From Bacillus marasmi (GTDB taxonomy: Bacteria > Bacillota > Bacilli > Bacillales > Cytobacillaceae): a DNA stretch of 64,000 nucleotides. The stretch lies in assembly GCF_902168435.1 (NCBI RefSeq), contig NZ_LR656165.1, positions 248,001 to 312,000 of the forward strand, in the 5' to 3' direction. The notes beneath the pieces were generated by a model. The model worked only from the letters and a program-made list of their open reading frames with translations, did no database searches and was not told the DNA's origin. Position 1 is the first letter of the stretch. Every line of letters starts with the position of its first letter. The position numbers and the translations under genes were made by a program. Shown here in pieces: positions 9,763 through 17,603 of this stretch.

Positions 9763-10680
9763 ATGGAAATCTGTAAACAGCGTCCTGTACCTACTGCATT
9801 AACGTATATGAGGTCTCTAAATGCAAGAATAGAGTTGACTGACAAACAAAAACTTTACTGTTCGACCTTAGAAAAAGGGTATACTGGTGAACCCCTCTTC
9901 GATCAACTACTACTCTCAAACCTCACACTAAATTGCCTTGTCTTGAATGATGTCCTCCTAGAATCAAACAACAACGAATTTCAAATTGATACTTTTATAA
10001 TCACCCAAACCACATTATACCAATTGGATGTCAAGAATATGGAAGGTGATTATTATTTAGAAGATAATAAATGGTACACCTTCCCTAAAAATGATATTAA
10101 AAATCCAATGATACAGCTAGAACGAAGCGAAACTTTAATCCGCCAATTAAAGCGTGAACTTGGTTTTCAGTTAGAAATCAAGCCATTATTAATTTTCGTT
10201 AACCCCGGTTTTCAACTTTATCATGCTCCACCTTCAATGCCTATCATTTTTCCATCCCAACTATACCGCTTTATGAAAAAATTAAACAATCTACCTGCAC
10301 ATTTAACTGAAAAACATTATAATTTCGCTGAAAAATTGTTATCTTTGCACCTACCTGTGTCAAAGAATATGAAAATTCCAGCTTATACCTGGGAATCGAC
10401 GGGAAAAGGCATGCTTTGCGGGACGTGTTTTTCGTTGGATACGGTGGTAGTGGAGAATAAGTTGGTTTGTAGGAGATGTGGGGGGATTCATGAATTGGAT
10501 GCAGCCGTGATAAGGAATATTGAGGAATTGAAGTTTCTTTTTCCCGATTTGAGAATTACGACAAAGTTAGTTCAAGAATGGTGTGGTGTGGGGATTTCTA
10601 AAAAAACGATTCGGAGGATACTGATGAAAAATTACCAAAATTTAGGTCATGGCAAGTCGTCTCATTTTGTTGATTTTTAG
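9763..10680 (+). CDS. NERD-domain protein with C-terminal zinc ribbon and helix-turn-helix-like tail
   Basis: This protein of about 305 residues has a nuclease-related domain (residues 40-180): GYTGEPLFD, then FQIDTFIIT and LDVKNMEGDYY, which fit the D..(D/E)xK core of restriction-like nucleases. The C-terminus has a zinc ribbon (CGTC..CRRCGG, near residues 222-246) and a helical tail, RITTKLVQEWCGVGISKKT, that looks like a DNA-binding helix-turn-helix. NERD proteins are common in bacilli but poorly understood. ATG 9763 has only a distant GGAG; the better-placed ATG at 9756 encodes just six residues. The stop codon runs directly into the 52-bp array. Confidence 0.72.
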   Translation: MEICKQRPVPTALTYMRSLNARIELTDKQKLYCSTLEKGYTGEPLFDQLLLSNLTLNCLVLNDVLLESNNNEFQIDTFIITQTTLYQLDVKNMEGDYYLEDNKWYTFPKNDIKNPMIQLERSETLIRQLKRELGFQLEIKPLLIFVNPGFQLYHAPPSMPIIFPSQLYRFMKKLNNLPAHLTEKHYNFAEKLLSLHLPVSKNMKIPAYTWESTGKGMLCGTCFSLDTVVVENKLVCRRCGGIHELDAAVIRNIEELKFLFPDLRITTKLVQEWCGVGISKKTIRRILMKNYQNLGHGKSSHFVDF

Positions 10681-10692
10681 AGGGCACGAGCT

Positions 10693-11680
10693 ATGGTTAC
10701 CGCTCTCGCGTTTTTTCACGGTCCATGGGCACCATTCGTCCTCTATGGTTACCGCTCTCGCGATTTTGGGTGATCCATGGGCACCATTCGTCCCCTATGG
10801 TTACCGCTCTCGCGATTTTTGGTGGTCCATGGGCACCATTCGTCCCATATGGTTACCGCTATGACGTTTTTAGACGGTCCATGGGCACCATTCGTCCTCT
10901 ATGGTTACCGCTCTCACAATTTTGGGTGGTCCATGGGCACCATTCGTCCTCTATGGTTACCGCTCTCACAATTTGGGGTGGTCCATGGGCACCATTCGTC
11001 CTGCATGGTTACCGCTCTCGCGTTTTTCGGCGGTCCATGGGCACCATTCGTCCCATATGGTTACCGCTATGACGTTTTTAGACGGTCCATGGGCACCATT
11101 CGTCCCATATGGTTACCGCTCTTGTGTTTTTTGGTGGTCCATGGGCACCATTCGTCCCATATGGTTACCGCTATGACGTTTTTAGACGGTCCATGGGCAC
11201 CATTCGTCCTCTATGGTTACCGCTCTCACAATTTTGGGTGGTCCATGGGCACCATTCGTCCCCTATGGTTACCGCTCTCGCGTTTTTCGGCGGTCCATGG
11301 GCACCATTCGTCCCCTATGGTTACCGCTCTTGTGTTTTTTGGCGGTCCATGGGCACCATTCGTCCCCTATGGTTACCGCTCTTGTGTTTTTTGGCGGTCC
11401 ATGGGCACCATTCGTCCTCTATGGTTACCGCTCTCGCGATTTTGGGTGGTCCATGGGCACCATTCGTCCTCTATGGTTACCGCTCTTGCGATTTAGGGTG
11501 GTCCACGGGCACCATTCGTCTCCTATGGTTACCGCTCTCGCGTTTTTCGGCGGTCCATGGGCACCATTCGTCCCATATGGTTACCGCTATGACGTTTTTA
11601 GACGGTCCATGGGCACCATTCGTCCCCTATGGTTACCGCTCTAGCAGTATCGGCGGTGCATGGGCATGATACACACACAT
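10693..11680 (+). repeat. Array of 19 tandem 52-bp hairpin-forming units
   Basis: ATGGTTACCGCT recurs at 10693, 10745, 10797 and so on to 11629, always at exactly 52 bp (18 intervals, no indel). Each unit has a constant part (GGTCCATGGGCACCATTCG, then TCCYCT or TCCCAT, then ATGGTTACCGCT) and a 15-nt variable part of five main types. The arms ATGG-TT-ACCGC and GYGGTCCAT can pair around the variable part as a 9-bp stem with a two-base bulge. Unit 19 is degenerate. The G+C of a unit is about 56%, above the surroundings. No promoter or ribosome site was seen inside. Confidence 0.95.
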
Positions 11681-11705
11681 AATCTTACTCACACACAAAA
11701 AAAAC

Positions 11706-11744
11706 AAAAGCGCCATCCCCAACAAAGTGAGGATGGCGCTTTAA
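11706..11744 (-). terminator. Terminator of infC-rpmI-rplT
   Basis: The stem AAAGCGCCATCC / GGATGGCGCTTT is followed by T residues on the minus strand, just behind rplT. Confidence 0.9.
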
Positions 11745-11752
11745 AACAATAA

Positions 11753-12112
11753 TTACTTATTGTTTTGTTGTTTAGCAACTTCTGCTAATTGAGCGAATGC
11801 TTGTGCATCAGAAATAGCTAGGTCAGCAAGCATTTTGCGGTTTACTTCGATACCAGCAAGCTTAAGACCATGCATTAAACGGCTGTAAGAAAGACCGTTG
11901 ATGCGTGCTGCTGCGTTGATACGAGTGATCCAAAGTTTGCGGAAGTCGCGCTTTTTCTGGCGACGGTCACGAAATGCATATTGTAATGATTTCATAACCT
12001 GTTGGTTAGCAACTTTGTATAATGTATGTTTTGAACCGAAATAACCTTTTGCTAATTTAAGAACTTTTTTACGACGCTTGCGCGTAACTGTACCGCCTTT
12101 AACACGTGGCAT
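11753..12112 (-). CDS. rplT: 50S ribosomal protein L20
   Basis: This is L20, a primary 23S rRNA-binding protein needed early in 50S assembly. It has 119 residues, the same as in B. subtilis, and begins [20 protein letters not shown], the basic extension that reaches into the rRNA. It is the third gene of infC-rpmI-rplT. In Bacillus, L20 also binds the operon leader and causes premature termination; such a leader is present upstream (13030-13175). Confidence 0.98.
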   Translation of the reverse strand: MPRVKGGTVTRKRRKKVLKLAKGYFGSKHTLYKVANQQVMKSLQYAFRDRRQKKRDFRKLWITRINAAARINGLSYSRLMHGLKLAGIEVNRKMLADLAISDAQAFAQLAEVAKQQNNK

Positions 12113-12148
12113 GTAAATTCCCTCCTATATAAATCGTTGAGTTCGAGA

Positions 12149-12349
12149 TTACTTAAGATTAGTTAATAAGAAACGAATGCGTTTGAAATCGCCTTTTGAA
12201 ACCATTCCACTTTTGCGAAGCTTACGCTTAGCTTTAGTAGATTTGTTAGCAAATAAGTGGCTAGTATATGCGTGGTCACGCTTTAATTTACCTGTTCCGG
12301 TTTTTTTGAAACGCTTAGCAGCGCCACGGTGAGTTTTCATTTTTGGCAT
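12149..12349 (-). CDS. rpmI: 50S ribosomal protein L35
   Basis: This 66-residue basic ribosomal protein begins [20 protein letters not shown], the L35 signature. It sits between infC and rplT, an arrangement conserved in nearly all bacteria, and is co-transcribed with them. Confidence 0.98.
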   Translation of the reverse strand: MPKMKTHRGAAKRFKKTGTGKLKRDHAYTSHLFANKSTKAKRKLRKSGMVSKGDFKRIRFLLTNLK

Positions 12350-12365
12350 TAGAGCTTCCTCCTTA

Positions 12366-12881
12366 TTACTTGTCGTTTTTAGGTGTTAAGACCATAAACA
12401 TGCTACGGCCGTCCATTTTCGGATGTGATTCAACTGTTGCAACTTCTTTGCACTCTTCCGCAAAACGAACTAAAACACGTTGACCAATTTCTTTATGAGT
12501 AATGGCACGTCCTTTGAAACGGATCGATGCTTTTACTTTATCGCCTTTTTCCAAGAACTTAATTGCATTTCTTAACTTCGTGTTAAAATCATGCTCATCA
12601 ATTGTTGGACTTAAGCGAACTTCTTTAGTTGTAATGATCTTTTGATTTTTACGCGCTTCTTTTTCTTTCTTTTGTTGTTCGAATCTAAATTTTCCGTAGT
12701 CCATAATACGGCCTACTGGAGGCTTTGCATTCGGAGCAACTAGTACGAGATCAAGATTAACGCGTGCAGCGATTTCAAGCGCTTCGGTTTTTGTCTTAAT
12801 CCCCAACTGCTCGCCATTTTGGTCGATGAGACGAACTTCACGGGCACGGATACCCTCGTTTAACAACATGTCTTTACTAAT
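12366..12881 (-). CDS. infC: Translation initiation factor IF-3
   Basis: IF-3 binds the 30S subunit, keeps it apart from 50S and checks start-codon pairing. The two domains are present: N-terminal [20 protein letters not shown], a lysine-rich linker, and a C-terminal domain ending [18 protein letters not shown] set the start at ATT 12881, because GGAGGTG lies 7 nt upstream and the protein then aligns with B. subtilis IF-3, which also uses AUU. Upstream ATG 12929 would put the ribosome site inside the gene. Product: 171 residues. Confidence 0.95.
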   Translation of the reverse strand: MSKDMLLNEGIRAREVRLIDQNGEQLGIKTKTEALEIAARVNLDLVLVAPNAKPPVGRIMDYGKFRFEQQKKEKEARKNQKIITTKEVRLSPTIDEHDFNTKLRNAIKFLEKGDKVKASIRFKGRAITHKEIGQRVLVRFAEECKEVATVESHPKMDGRSMFMVLTPKNDK

Positions 12882-12899
12882 AGTTAGACACCTCCAAGG

Positions 12900-13175
12900 T
12901 TTTTTCAGCGAATACAACGTTTGGATCAAGAATTGAAATCGAAATTATGCAAATCAGCTTCCTTCCGAATCTCACCTAATGATTAGCACAAAGTTGAATC
13001 GACAGATTATAAACCGCTTATAATGCAAATAAAAAAGTGTGGGTGCAATACACCCACACTTACGTTAACATACAATAATAAACATGTTTATCGTAAACCT
13101 ACCGACAGCTAGGAGCGTCAATCAGGTGAGAAGCGGGTGCTTCTTCTTTTCTCAAACTCGTATTCAATTTACCTC
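12900..13175 (-). ncRNA. L20 leader of infC-rpmI-rplT
   Basis: The leader, about 290 nt from the promoter to infC, holds a strong terminator (AAGTGTGGGTG / CACCCACACTT, 13030-13061). Upstream of it is structured sequence with GACAGCTAGGAGCG and GAAGCGGGTGCTTC. This matches the B. subtilis autoregulatory leader in which L20 binding favours the terminator. The exact binding-site fold was not worked out. Confidence 0.8.
13030..13061 (-). terminator. L20-controlled attenuator
   Basis: An 11-bp perfect stem (13035-13045 with 13051-13061) is followed by TTTTTT on the minus strand, about 150 nt before infC. Confidence 0.88.
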
Positions 13176-13179
13176 GATA

Positions 13180-13209
13180 ACTATATCATAAATATAGACC
13201 ATGTGTCAA
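13180..13209 (-). promoter_or_regulatory. SigA promoter of infC operon
   Basis: TTGACA (13204-13209) and TATAGT (13180-13185) are 18 nt apart on the minus strand. This places the start of the L20 leader near 13173. Confidence 0.75.
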
Positions 13210-13302
13210 ACGATGTTTTTATCACAACAAAGAGAATCTTAACACATGGAATTGAATTTTGACAAGTCCTTTTTTATTTTCTCTGTTAGGTAAGAGTTAC
13301 CA

Positions 13303-15234
13303 TTAACGATTTACTTCAGCTTTTAGGTCTGCTAAAAATTGATCAAATGGTACAGTTTCTGAGTTTTGCTCACCATATTTACGTACGTTAACAGCTTTTG
13401 ATTCAACTTCCTTATCGCCGACAACGAGCATGTAAGGAATTTTTTGCATTTGTGCTTCACGAATTTTATAACCGATTTTTTCATTACGGCCATCCAATTC
13501 AACGCGGATACCTGATGCTTTTAGTTGAGCTTGAACTTCTTTCGCATATTCAAAATGAACATCTGGTGAAACCGGAATCACTTGAACCTGCACAGGTGCA
13601 AGCCATGTTGGGAATGCTCCTTTATATTCTTCAATCAAGAAGGCAACAAAGCGCTCCATTGTTGATACAACCCCACGGTGGATAACGACCGGACGGTGTT
13701 GTTTGCCGTCTTCACCAACGTAAGTTAAATCAAAGCGTTCAGGTAACAAGAAGTCTAGCTGCACAGTCGATAGTGTTTCATCTTTACCAAGTGCAGTTTT
13801 CACTTGAACATCTAGCTTCGGACCGTAGAATGCCGCTTCCCCTTCAGCCTCATAATAATCAAGTCCTAAGTCATCCATTGCTTCCTTCAGCATGCTTTGC
13901 GCTTTTTCCCACATCGCATCATCGTCAAAATATTTTTCAGTATCTTGTGGATCACGATAGGATAGACGGAATGAATAATCGCCAAGATTGAAATCCTTGT
14001 AAACCTCTAGAATTAGATTTACGACACGCTTGAATTCATCCTTAATTTGGTCGGGACGAACGAAGACGTGCGCATCGTTTAAAGTCATTCCACGTACACG
14101 TTGAAGGCCTGATAATGCTCCTGACATTTCGTAGCGGTGCATTGTGCCAAGCTCAGCGATACGAATTGGAAGCTCACGGTAGCTGTGAATTCCGTTTTTG
14201 TATACCATCATATGGTGCGGACAGTTCATTGGACGCAACACAAGCTGCTCATTGTCCATATCCATAATTGGGAACATATCCTCTTGATAGTGGTCCCAGT
14301 GACCAGAAGTTTTGTATAAATCTACACTTCCCATAATTGGAGTGTAAACATGATCATAACCAAGGCTCACTTCTTTATCAACGATATAACGCTCGATGAT
14401 ACGACGGATTGTTGCACCCTTCGGTAGCCATAGTGGTAAACCTTGACCGACTAATTGTGAGTTTGTGAAAATGTTTAACTCTTTACCAATTTTACGATGG
14501 TCACGTTCCTTTGCTTCTTCAAGCAAACGTAAGTGCTCTTGAAGGTCTTCTTTTTTGAAGAAAGCTGTTCCGTAAATACGTTGCAGCATTTTATTGTCGC
14601 TATCACCTCGCCAGTATGCTCCGGCAATGCTTAACAATTTGAATTCTTTAATTTTGCCTGTTGACGGTACGTGAACACCGCGGCAAAGGTCAAAGAAATC
14701 ACCTTGCTTATAAAGTGTAACTGTTTCTTCCTCAGGAATGGCTTCGATTAATTCAAGCTTGTATTCATCGCCAATTTCCTTGTAGATTTGGACAGCTTCA
14801 TTGCGGCTCACTTCTTCACGAACCACTTCGATATTTTCTTTAACGATTTTCGCCATTTCTTTTTCGATTAATGGAAGGTCTTCTGGTGTAAGCGATTCTT
14901 CAAGATCGATATCGTAGTAGAAACCGCCTTCGATGACTGGACCTACTCCTAATTTTACATTTTTATATAAGCGCTTGATTGCTTGAGCCATTAAGTGTGC
15001 AGTACTGTGGCGAAGCACTTCAAGAGCGTCTTGATGTTCTGGCGTTACAATTTCAATTGCTCCGTCTTCTTCAATCGCACGGCGAAGATCGACCATATTT
15101 CCGTTTAACTTACCGGCAATGGCTTTCTTTTTTAGTCCTGGACTAATGGAAGCAGCGATTTCTTCTGTTGTTGTTCCTTTAGGAAACTCCTTAACTGTTC
15201 CATCTGGAAACGTAATCTTAACAACATCTGCCAT
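13303..15234 (-). CDS. thrS: Threonyl-tRNA synthetase
   Basis: This 643-residue class II enzyme charges tRNA-Thr. The domain order is TGS (residues 1-64), the editing domain with [10 protein letters not shown] (HxxxH, about 77), the catalytic core with zinc-binding Cys in [12 protein letters not shown] and motif 3 in [14 protein letters not shown], and a C-terminal anticodon domain (from about residue 535). The length equals B. subtilis ThrS. AAAGGAGG precedes the ATG. Expression is set by the T-box leader upstream. Confidence 0.98.
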   Translation of the reverse strand: MADVVKITFPDGTVKEFPKGTTTEEIAASISPGLKKKAIAGKLNGNMVDLRRAIEEDGAIEIVTPEHQDALEVLRHSTAHLMAQAIKRLYKNVKLGVGPVIEGGFYYDIDLEESLTPEDLPLIEKEMAKIVKENIEVVREEVSRNEAVQIYKEIGDEYKLELIEAIPEEETVTLYKQGDFFDLCRGVHVPSTGKIKEFKLLSIAGAYWRGDSDNKMLQRIYGTAFFKKEDLQEHLRLLEEAKERDHRKIGKELNIFTNSQLVGQGLPLWLPKGATIRRIIERYIVDKEVSLGYDHVYTPIMGSVDLYKTSGHWDHYQEDMFPIMDMDNEQLVLRPMNCPHHMMVYKNGIHSYRELPIRIAELGTMHRYEMSGALSGLQRVRGMTLNDAHVFVRPDQIKDEFKRVVNLILEVYKDFNLGDYSFRLSYRDPQDTEKYFDDDAMWEKAQSMLKEAMDDLGLDYYEAEGEAAFYGPKLDVQVKTALGKDETLSTVQLDFLLPERFDLTYVGEDGKQHRPVVIHRGVVSTMERFVAFLIEEYKGAFPTWLAPVQVQVIPVSPDVHFEYAKEVQAQLKASGIRVELDGRNEKIGYKIREAQMQKIPYMLVVGDKEVESKAVNVRKYGEQNSETVPFDQFLADLKAEVNR

Positions 15235-15272
15235 TGTAATATCCTCCTTTAATAAAGTAGCGCTTTAACGGG

Positions 15273-15291
15273 GTGGGGGACTGTCCCCCAC
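15273..15291 (-). other. Perfect G/C hairpin in the thrS leader
   Basis: GTGGGGGA and TCCCCCAC form an 8-bp stem with a 3-nt loop. It lies between the T-box terminator and the thrS ribosome site (about 25 nt upstream of it). It has no T run, so it is not a second terminator. Confidence 0.75.
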
Positions 15292-15304
15292 TGCTTTAAA
15301 GCAA

Positions 15305-15337
15305 TAAAAAAACTCGTCCCTGTAGAAGGGACGAGTT
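15305..15337 (-). terminator. T-box regulated terminator before thrS
   Basis: A 10-bp stem, 15311-15320 with 15328-15337, is followed by TTTTTTT on the minus strand. Confidence 0.92.
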
Positions 15338-15611
15338 GTATACACGTGGTTCCACCCTAGTTCACATTTTTCCGCAAGTTCTTATAGCGGAAAACGACTT
15401 TGGATCTGGTAACGGCAGGTTGCCGTCAACTATTACTAATGAATGACCATACGCTAAAGCTCATACATGGCTAATTCAGATTCACAGCTGAAGTTCAAAG
15501 GTGGTAAGCATTCGATTCGTGCTAGGAAGCTTCCAGCCAAGTCTTCCCTCTCTAGAAACCGTAAAAGAATACCCATGTCCTTATCATCACAAAAATGATT
15601 CAGTTATTATG
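15305..15611 (-). ncRNA. T-box leader of thrS
   Basis: The T-box AGGGTGGAACCACGTG is read on the minus strand at 15343-15358, followed by a terminator (AACTCGTCCC / GGGACGAGTT with T run). An ACCACC stretch at 15500-15505 offers the Thr specifier codon ACC. Uncharged tRNA-Thr is expected to stabilise the antiterminator. Confidence 0.93.
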
Positions 15612-15617
15612 TACGTT

Positions 15618-15646
15618 ATTATAGTGTGTCATTTCAGGAAAATCAA
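15618..15646 (-). promoter_or_regulatory. SigA promoter of thrS
   Basis: TTGATT (15641-15646) and TATAAT (15618-15623) are separated by 17 nt on the minus strand. The -35 box overlaps the ytxC stop codon. Confidence 0.78.
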
Positions 15647-16515
15647 GGGATTCTTTTGTCAATTTCCGAACGATCGTATCTTCGTTCATGAAATGCAGAA
15701 ATGCTATTAATCAGTACTCTTTCTTCAAAGATGTTACGGATGGTCCGGATTAATGGCTGGTCCGGCTCTTTACAGTATAAATATATATTTTCAGGTGCGA
15801 TTGATAACAGCGGAGCAATCGTCGTCGAGTCAACATAAACAGGGTGATTAAACAAAAGCTTTCGGTCAATCATTTTTGTCAATTGCATTTTCTTAAGCTC
15901 TGAAAACTGCGCGTCGAAAAACATAATATCCTCATCGATTAAGATGTGCAAGCAGGCTAATAACGATGACCTTGTTGATATGAACTCACGTAGAGTTTGG
16001 ATGAACATTTGGTATTCCTGCTCCATTTTATATTCATCTATGGAAAGCTCGACATACCTTTCGAGCCTAGCACAAAATTCACGAAGTCGAAATTTCACAA
16101 AAGAATCAAACGAAAACGAAATATTTCGCTTCATCACTTGGTGGATGGCTTTCTTAAGTAAATTTTTCTCTTCATAATCCTTAACAAACTCAGCTAATTC
16201 GCTTCGTTCTCCTTCTAAAATTGAATGAATAATATCAAGTATTTGCTGAATTTCTTCCTCATCTGAGTAAAGAAAGCGCTCGGTTAAAATGGACCGGAAC
16301 CAATCATCACATTTCGTATACAGGATAAATTCATAAAAAAGTTTCTTTATTCCATAAAAAGCTTTTTCAGTTAAAGCTTCAGTTAAAATTGTTACAATGC
16401 ATTGTTCCTCTTCAAGAAGAATGTGATTGTCAGGTTGAGAGGTTAATAGATTTTTTTTGACTAATTGATAAAACGGCATAGCATCCTCTCGGCGCTGAAA
16501 GTGGATTTCAATCAA
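15643..16515 (-). CDS. ytxC: Sporulation protein YtxC
   Basis: This protein of 290 residues matches YtxC-family proteins by position (between thrS and dnaI) and length (281 in B. subtilis). It is mainly helical, with charged stretches such as FYEFILYTKCDDWFRSILTE. No catalytic motif is seen and the family has no defined biochemical role. I took TTG at 16515 as the start, since GGGGGG lies 6 nt upstream. An in-frame ATG at 16650 has no ribosome site and would lie in the dnaI terminator. Confidence 0.82.
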   Translation of the reverse strand: MIEIHFQRREDAMPFYQLVKKNLLTSQPDNHILLEEEQCIVTILTEALTEKAFYGIKKLFYEFILYTKCDDWFRSILTERFLYSDEEEIQQILDIIHSILEGERSELAEFVKDYEEKNLLKKAIHQVMKRNISFSFDSFVKFRLREFCARLERYVELSIDEYKMEQEYQMFIQTLREFISTRSSLLACLHILIDEDIMFFDAQFSELKKMQLTKMIDRKLLFNHPVYVDSTTIAPLLSIAPENIYLYCKEPDQPLIRTIRNIFEERVLINSISAFHERRYDRSEIDKRIP

Positions 16516-16600
16516 CCAAATCCCCCCTTTTTGAAATCTCTGATTATATATATATGGGGGGATGTCCGATTTTAGAAGCTTTCCAGAGGGATTGAGGCTA

Positions 16601-16643
16601 TAAAAAAACCAGCGAACGATATAGCTTATGTTCACTGGTTTTA
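16601..16643 (-). terminator. Terminator of dnaB-dnaI
   Basis: The stem AAAACCAGTGAAC / GTTCGCTGGTTTT, with one wobble pair, is followed by T residues on the minus strand, directly after dnaI. Confidence 0.88.
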
Positions 16644-16653
16644 TAATCAAATA

Positions 16654-17586
16654 TTATAGGCGACGGTTTGGTCCATCAAGCTGGATTGATTCGGCTAAAT
16701 AACGAATCCGTTCCATGATCCGTCGCGCCTTCATTTTCTCTTCTTCGCCACGTTGAGTATAAGTTAAATGATGTTCTAACTCATGGAAATCGAAATTGGA
16801 GGTGAAGAAGGTCGGTAAATTTTCAAGCATTCGATATTGTAAAATTGGACCTAGTACCTCATCACGAGTCCAGCTTGACATCGTTTCCGCACCAATATCA
16901 TCAAGCATTAACACTGGCTGCTTTTTGATGGCTTCGACCTTTTCGTTCAGCGTCGAATCAGCTATCGAATTTTTCAACTCCCTAAAAAGTTCAGGCACAT
17001 AAACAATCATTGACGGAATCTTTTGGGCCGCTAATTCATTTGCAATGGCTCCTAATAAGAACGATTTACCAACACCGAATTGGCCATACAGGTACAAACC
17101 CTTTGGTTTATTTCCTGCAACATAGTTTTCCACAAAAAGGTAGGCCTTTTCCACTGCCTGTAGGCGTCCTTTTGTATTCACATCAATATCCTTAAAAGTC
17201 ACATGAAGCATGTCCTTAGGAAAATGCATACTTTGGATGAGCTTCTCGTTCTTTCTTTGCTCATCGTACATTATTTGACGAGGACAACGGTCATATTGGA
17301 TATCGATTGAATTTCTGCGAATCACTAGTTCCGGTTGGTAGCCCTTCATCAAATTATTACATGCATCAAGGCTGCTGCAGTTTCGGCATTCCTTACTTTG
17401 CGTCGAATATTCATAAAGCTTCATTAAGCTTCTTTCTACCATATCATTTGTGATTTCATCACGATGTTGTGATAAAAATGCGCGAACGTCTGGATTGTTC
17501 ATAATATTGGCACGCATTTTCTCATATCGCTTTTGGAAGCTTTCGTTTGCTCCTAACCGTTTTAGCGTATCTCTAATGTTTTCCAT
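16654..17586 (-). CDS. dnaI: Primosomal protein DnaI (helicase loader)
   Basis: DnaI loads the replicative helicase onto DNA at oriC and at restart sites. The 310-residue protein has an N-terminal zinc-binding helicase-interaction domain (Cys67, Cys70, Cys76 and Cys101) and a C-terminal AAA+ domain with Walker A GQFGVGKS (168-175) and Walker B VLMLDDIG. The length equals about that of B. subtilis (311). It is 17 bp behind dnaB, its partner in the primosome. Confidence 0.97.
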   Translation of the reverse strand: MENIRDTLKRLGANESFQKRYEKMRANIMNNPDVRAFLSQHRDEITNDMVERSLMKLYEYSTQSKECRNCSSLDACNNLMKGYQPELVIRRNSIDIQYDRCPRQIMYDEQRKNEKLIQSMHFPKDMLHVTFKDIDVNTKGRLQAVEKAYLFVENYVAGNKPKGLYLYGQFGVGKSFLLGAIANELAAQKIPSMIVYVPELFRELKNSIADSTLNEKVEAIKKQPVLMLDDIGAETMSSWTRDEVLGPILQYRMLENLPTFFTSNFDFHELEHHLTYTQRGEEEKMKARRIMERIRYLAESIQLDGPNRRL

Positions 17587-17603
17587 ATTATGCTATCCAC
17601 CTC

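Noticed and set aside
10777-11496. 239-codon reading frame rich in GHHSS and PWAPF repeats
   Set aside because: It has no ribosome site, all three frames are similarly open, and the reading frame rotates with each 52-bp unit. It is a by-product of the repeat.
10693-11680. CRISPR array
   Set aside because: Variable parts are only about 15 nt, recur in a few types and share a common pattern; no cas genes are near. It is a structured tandem repeat, not spacers.
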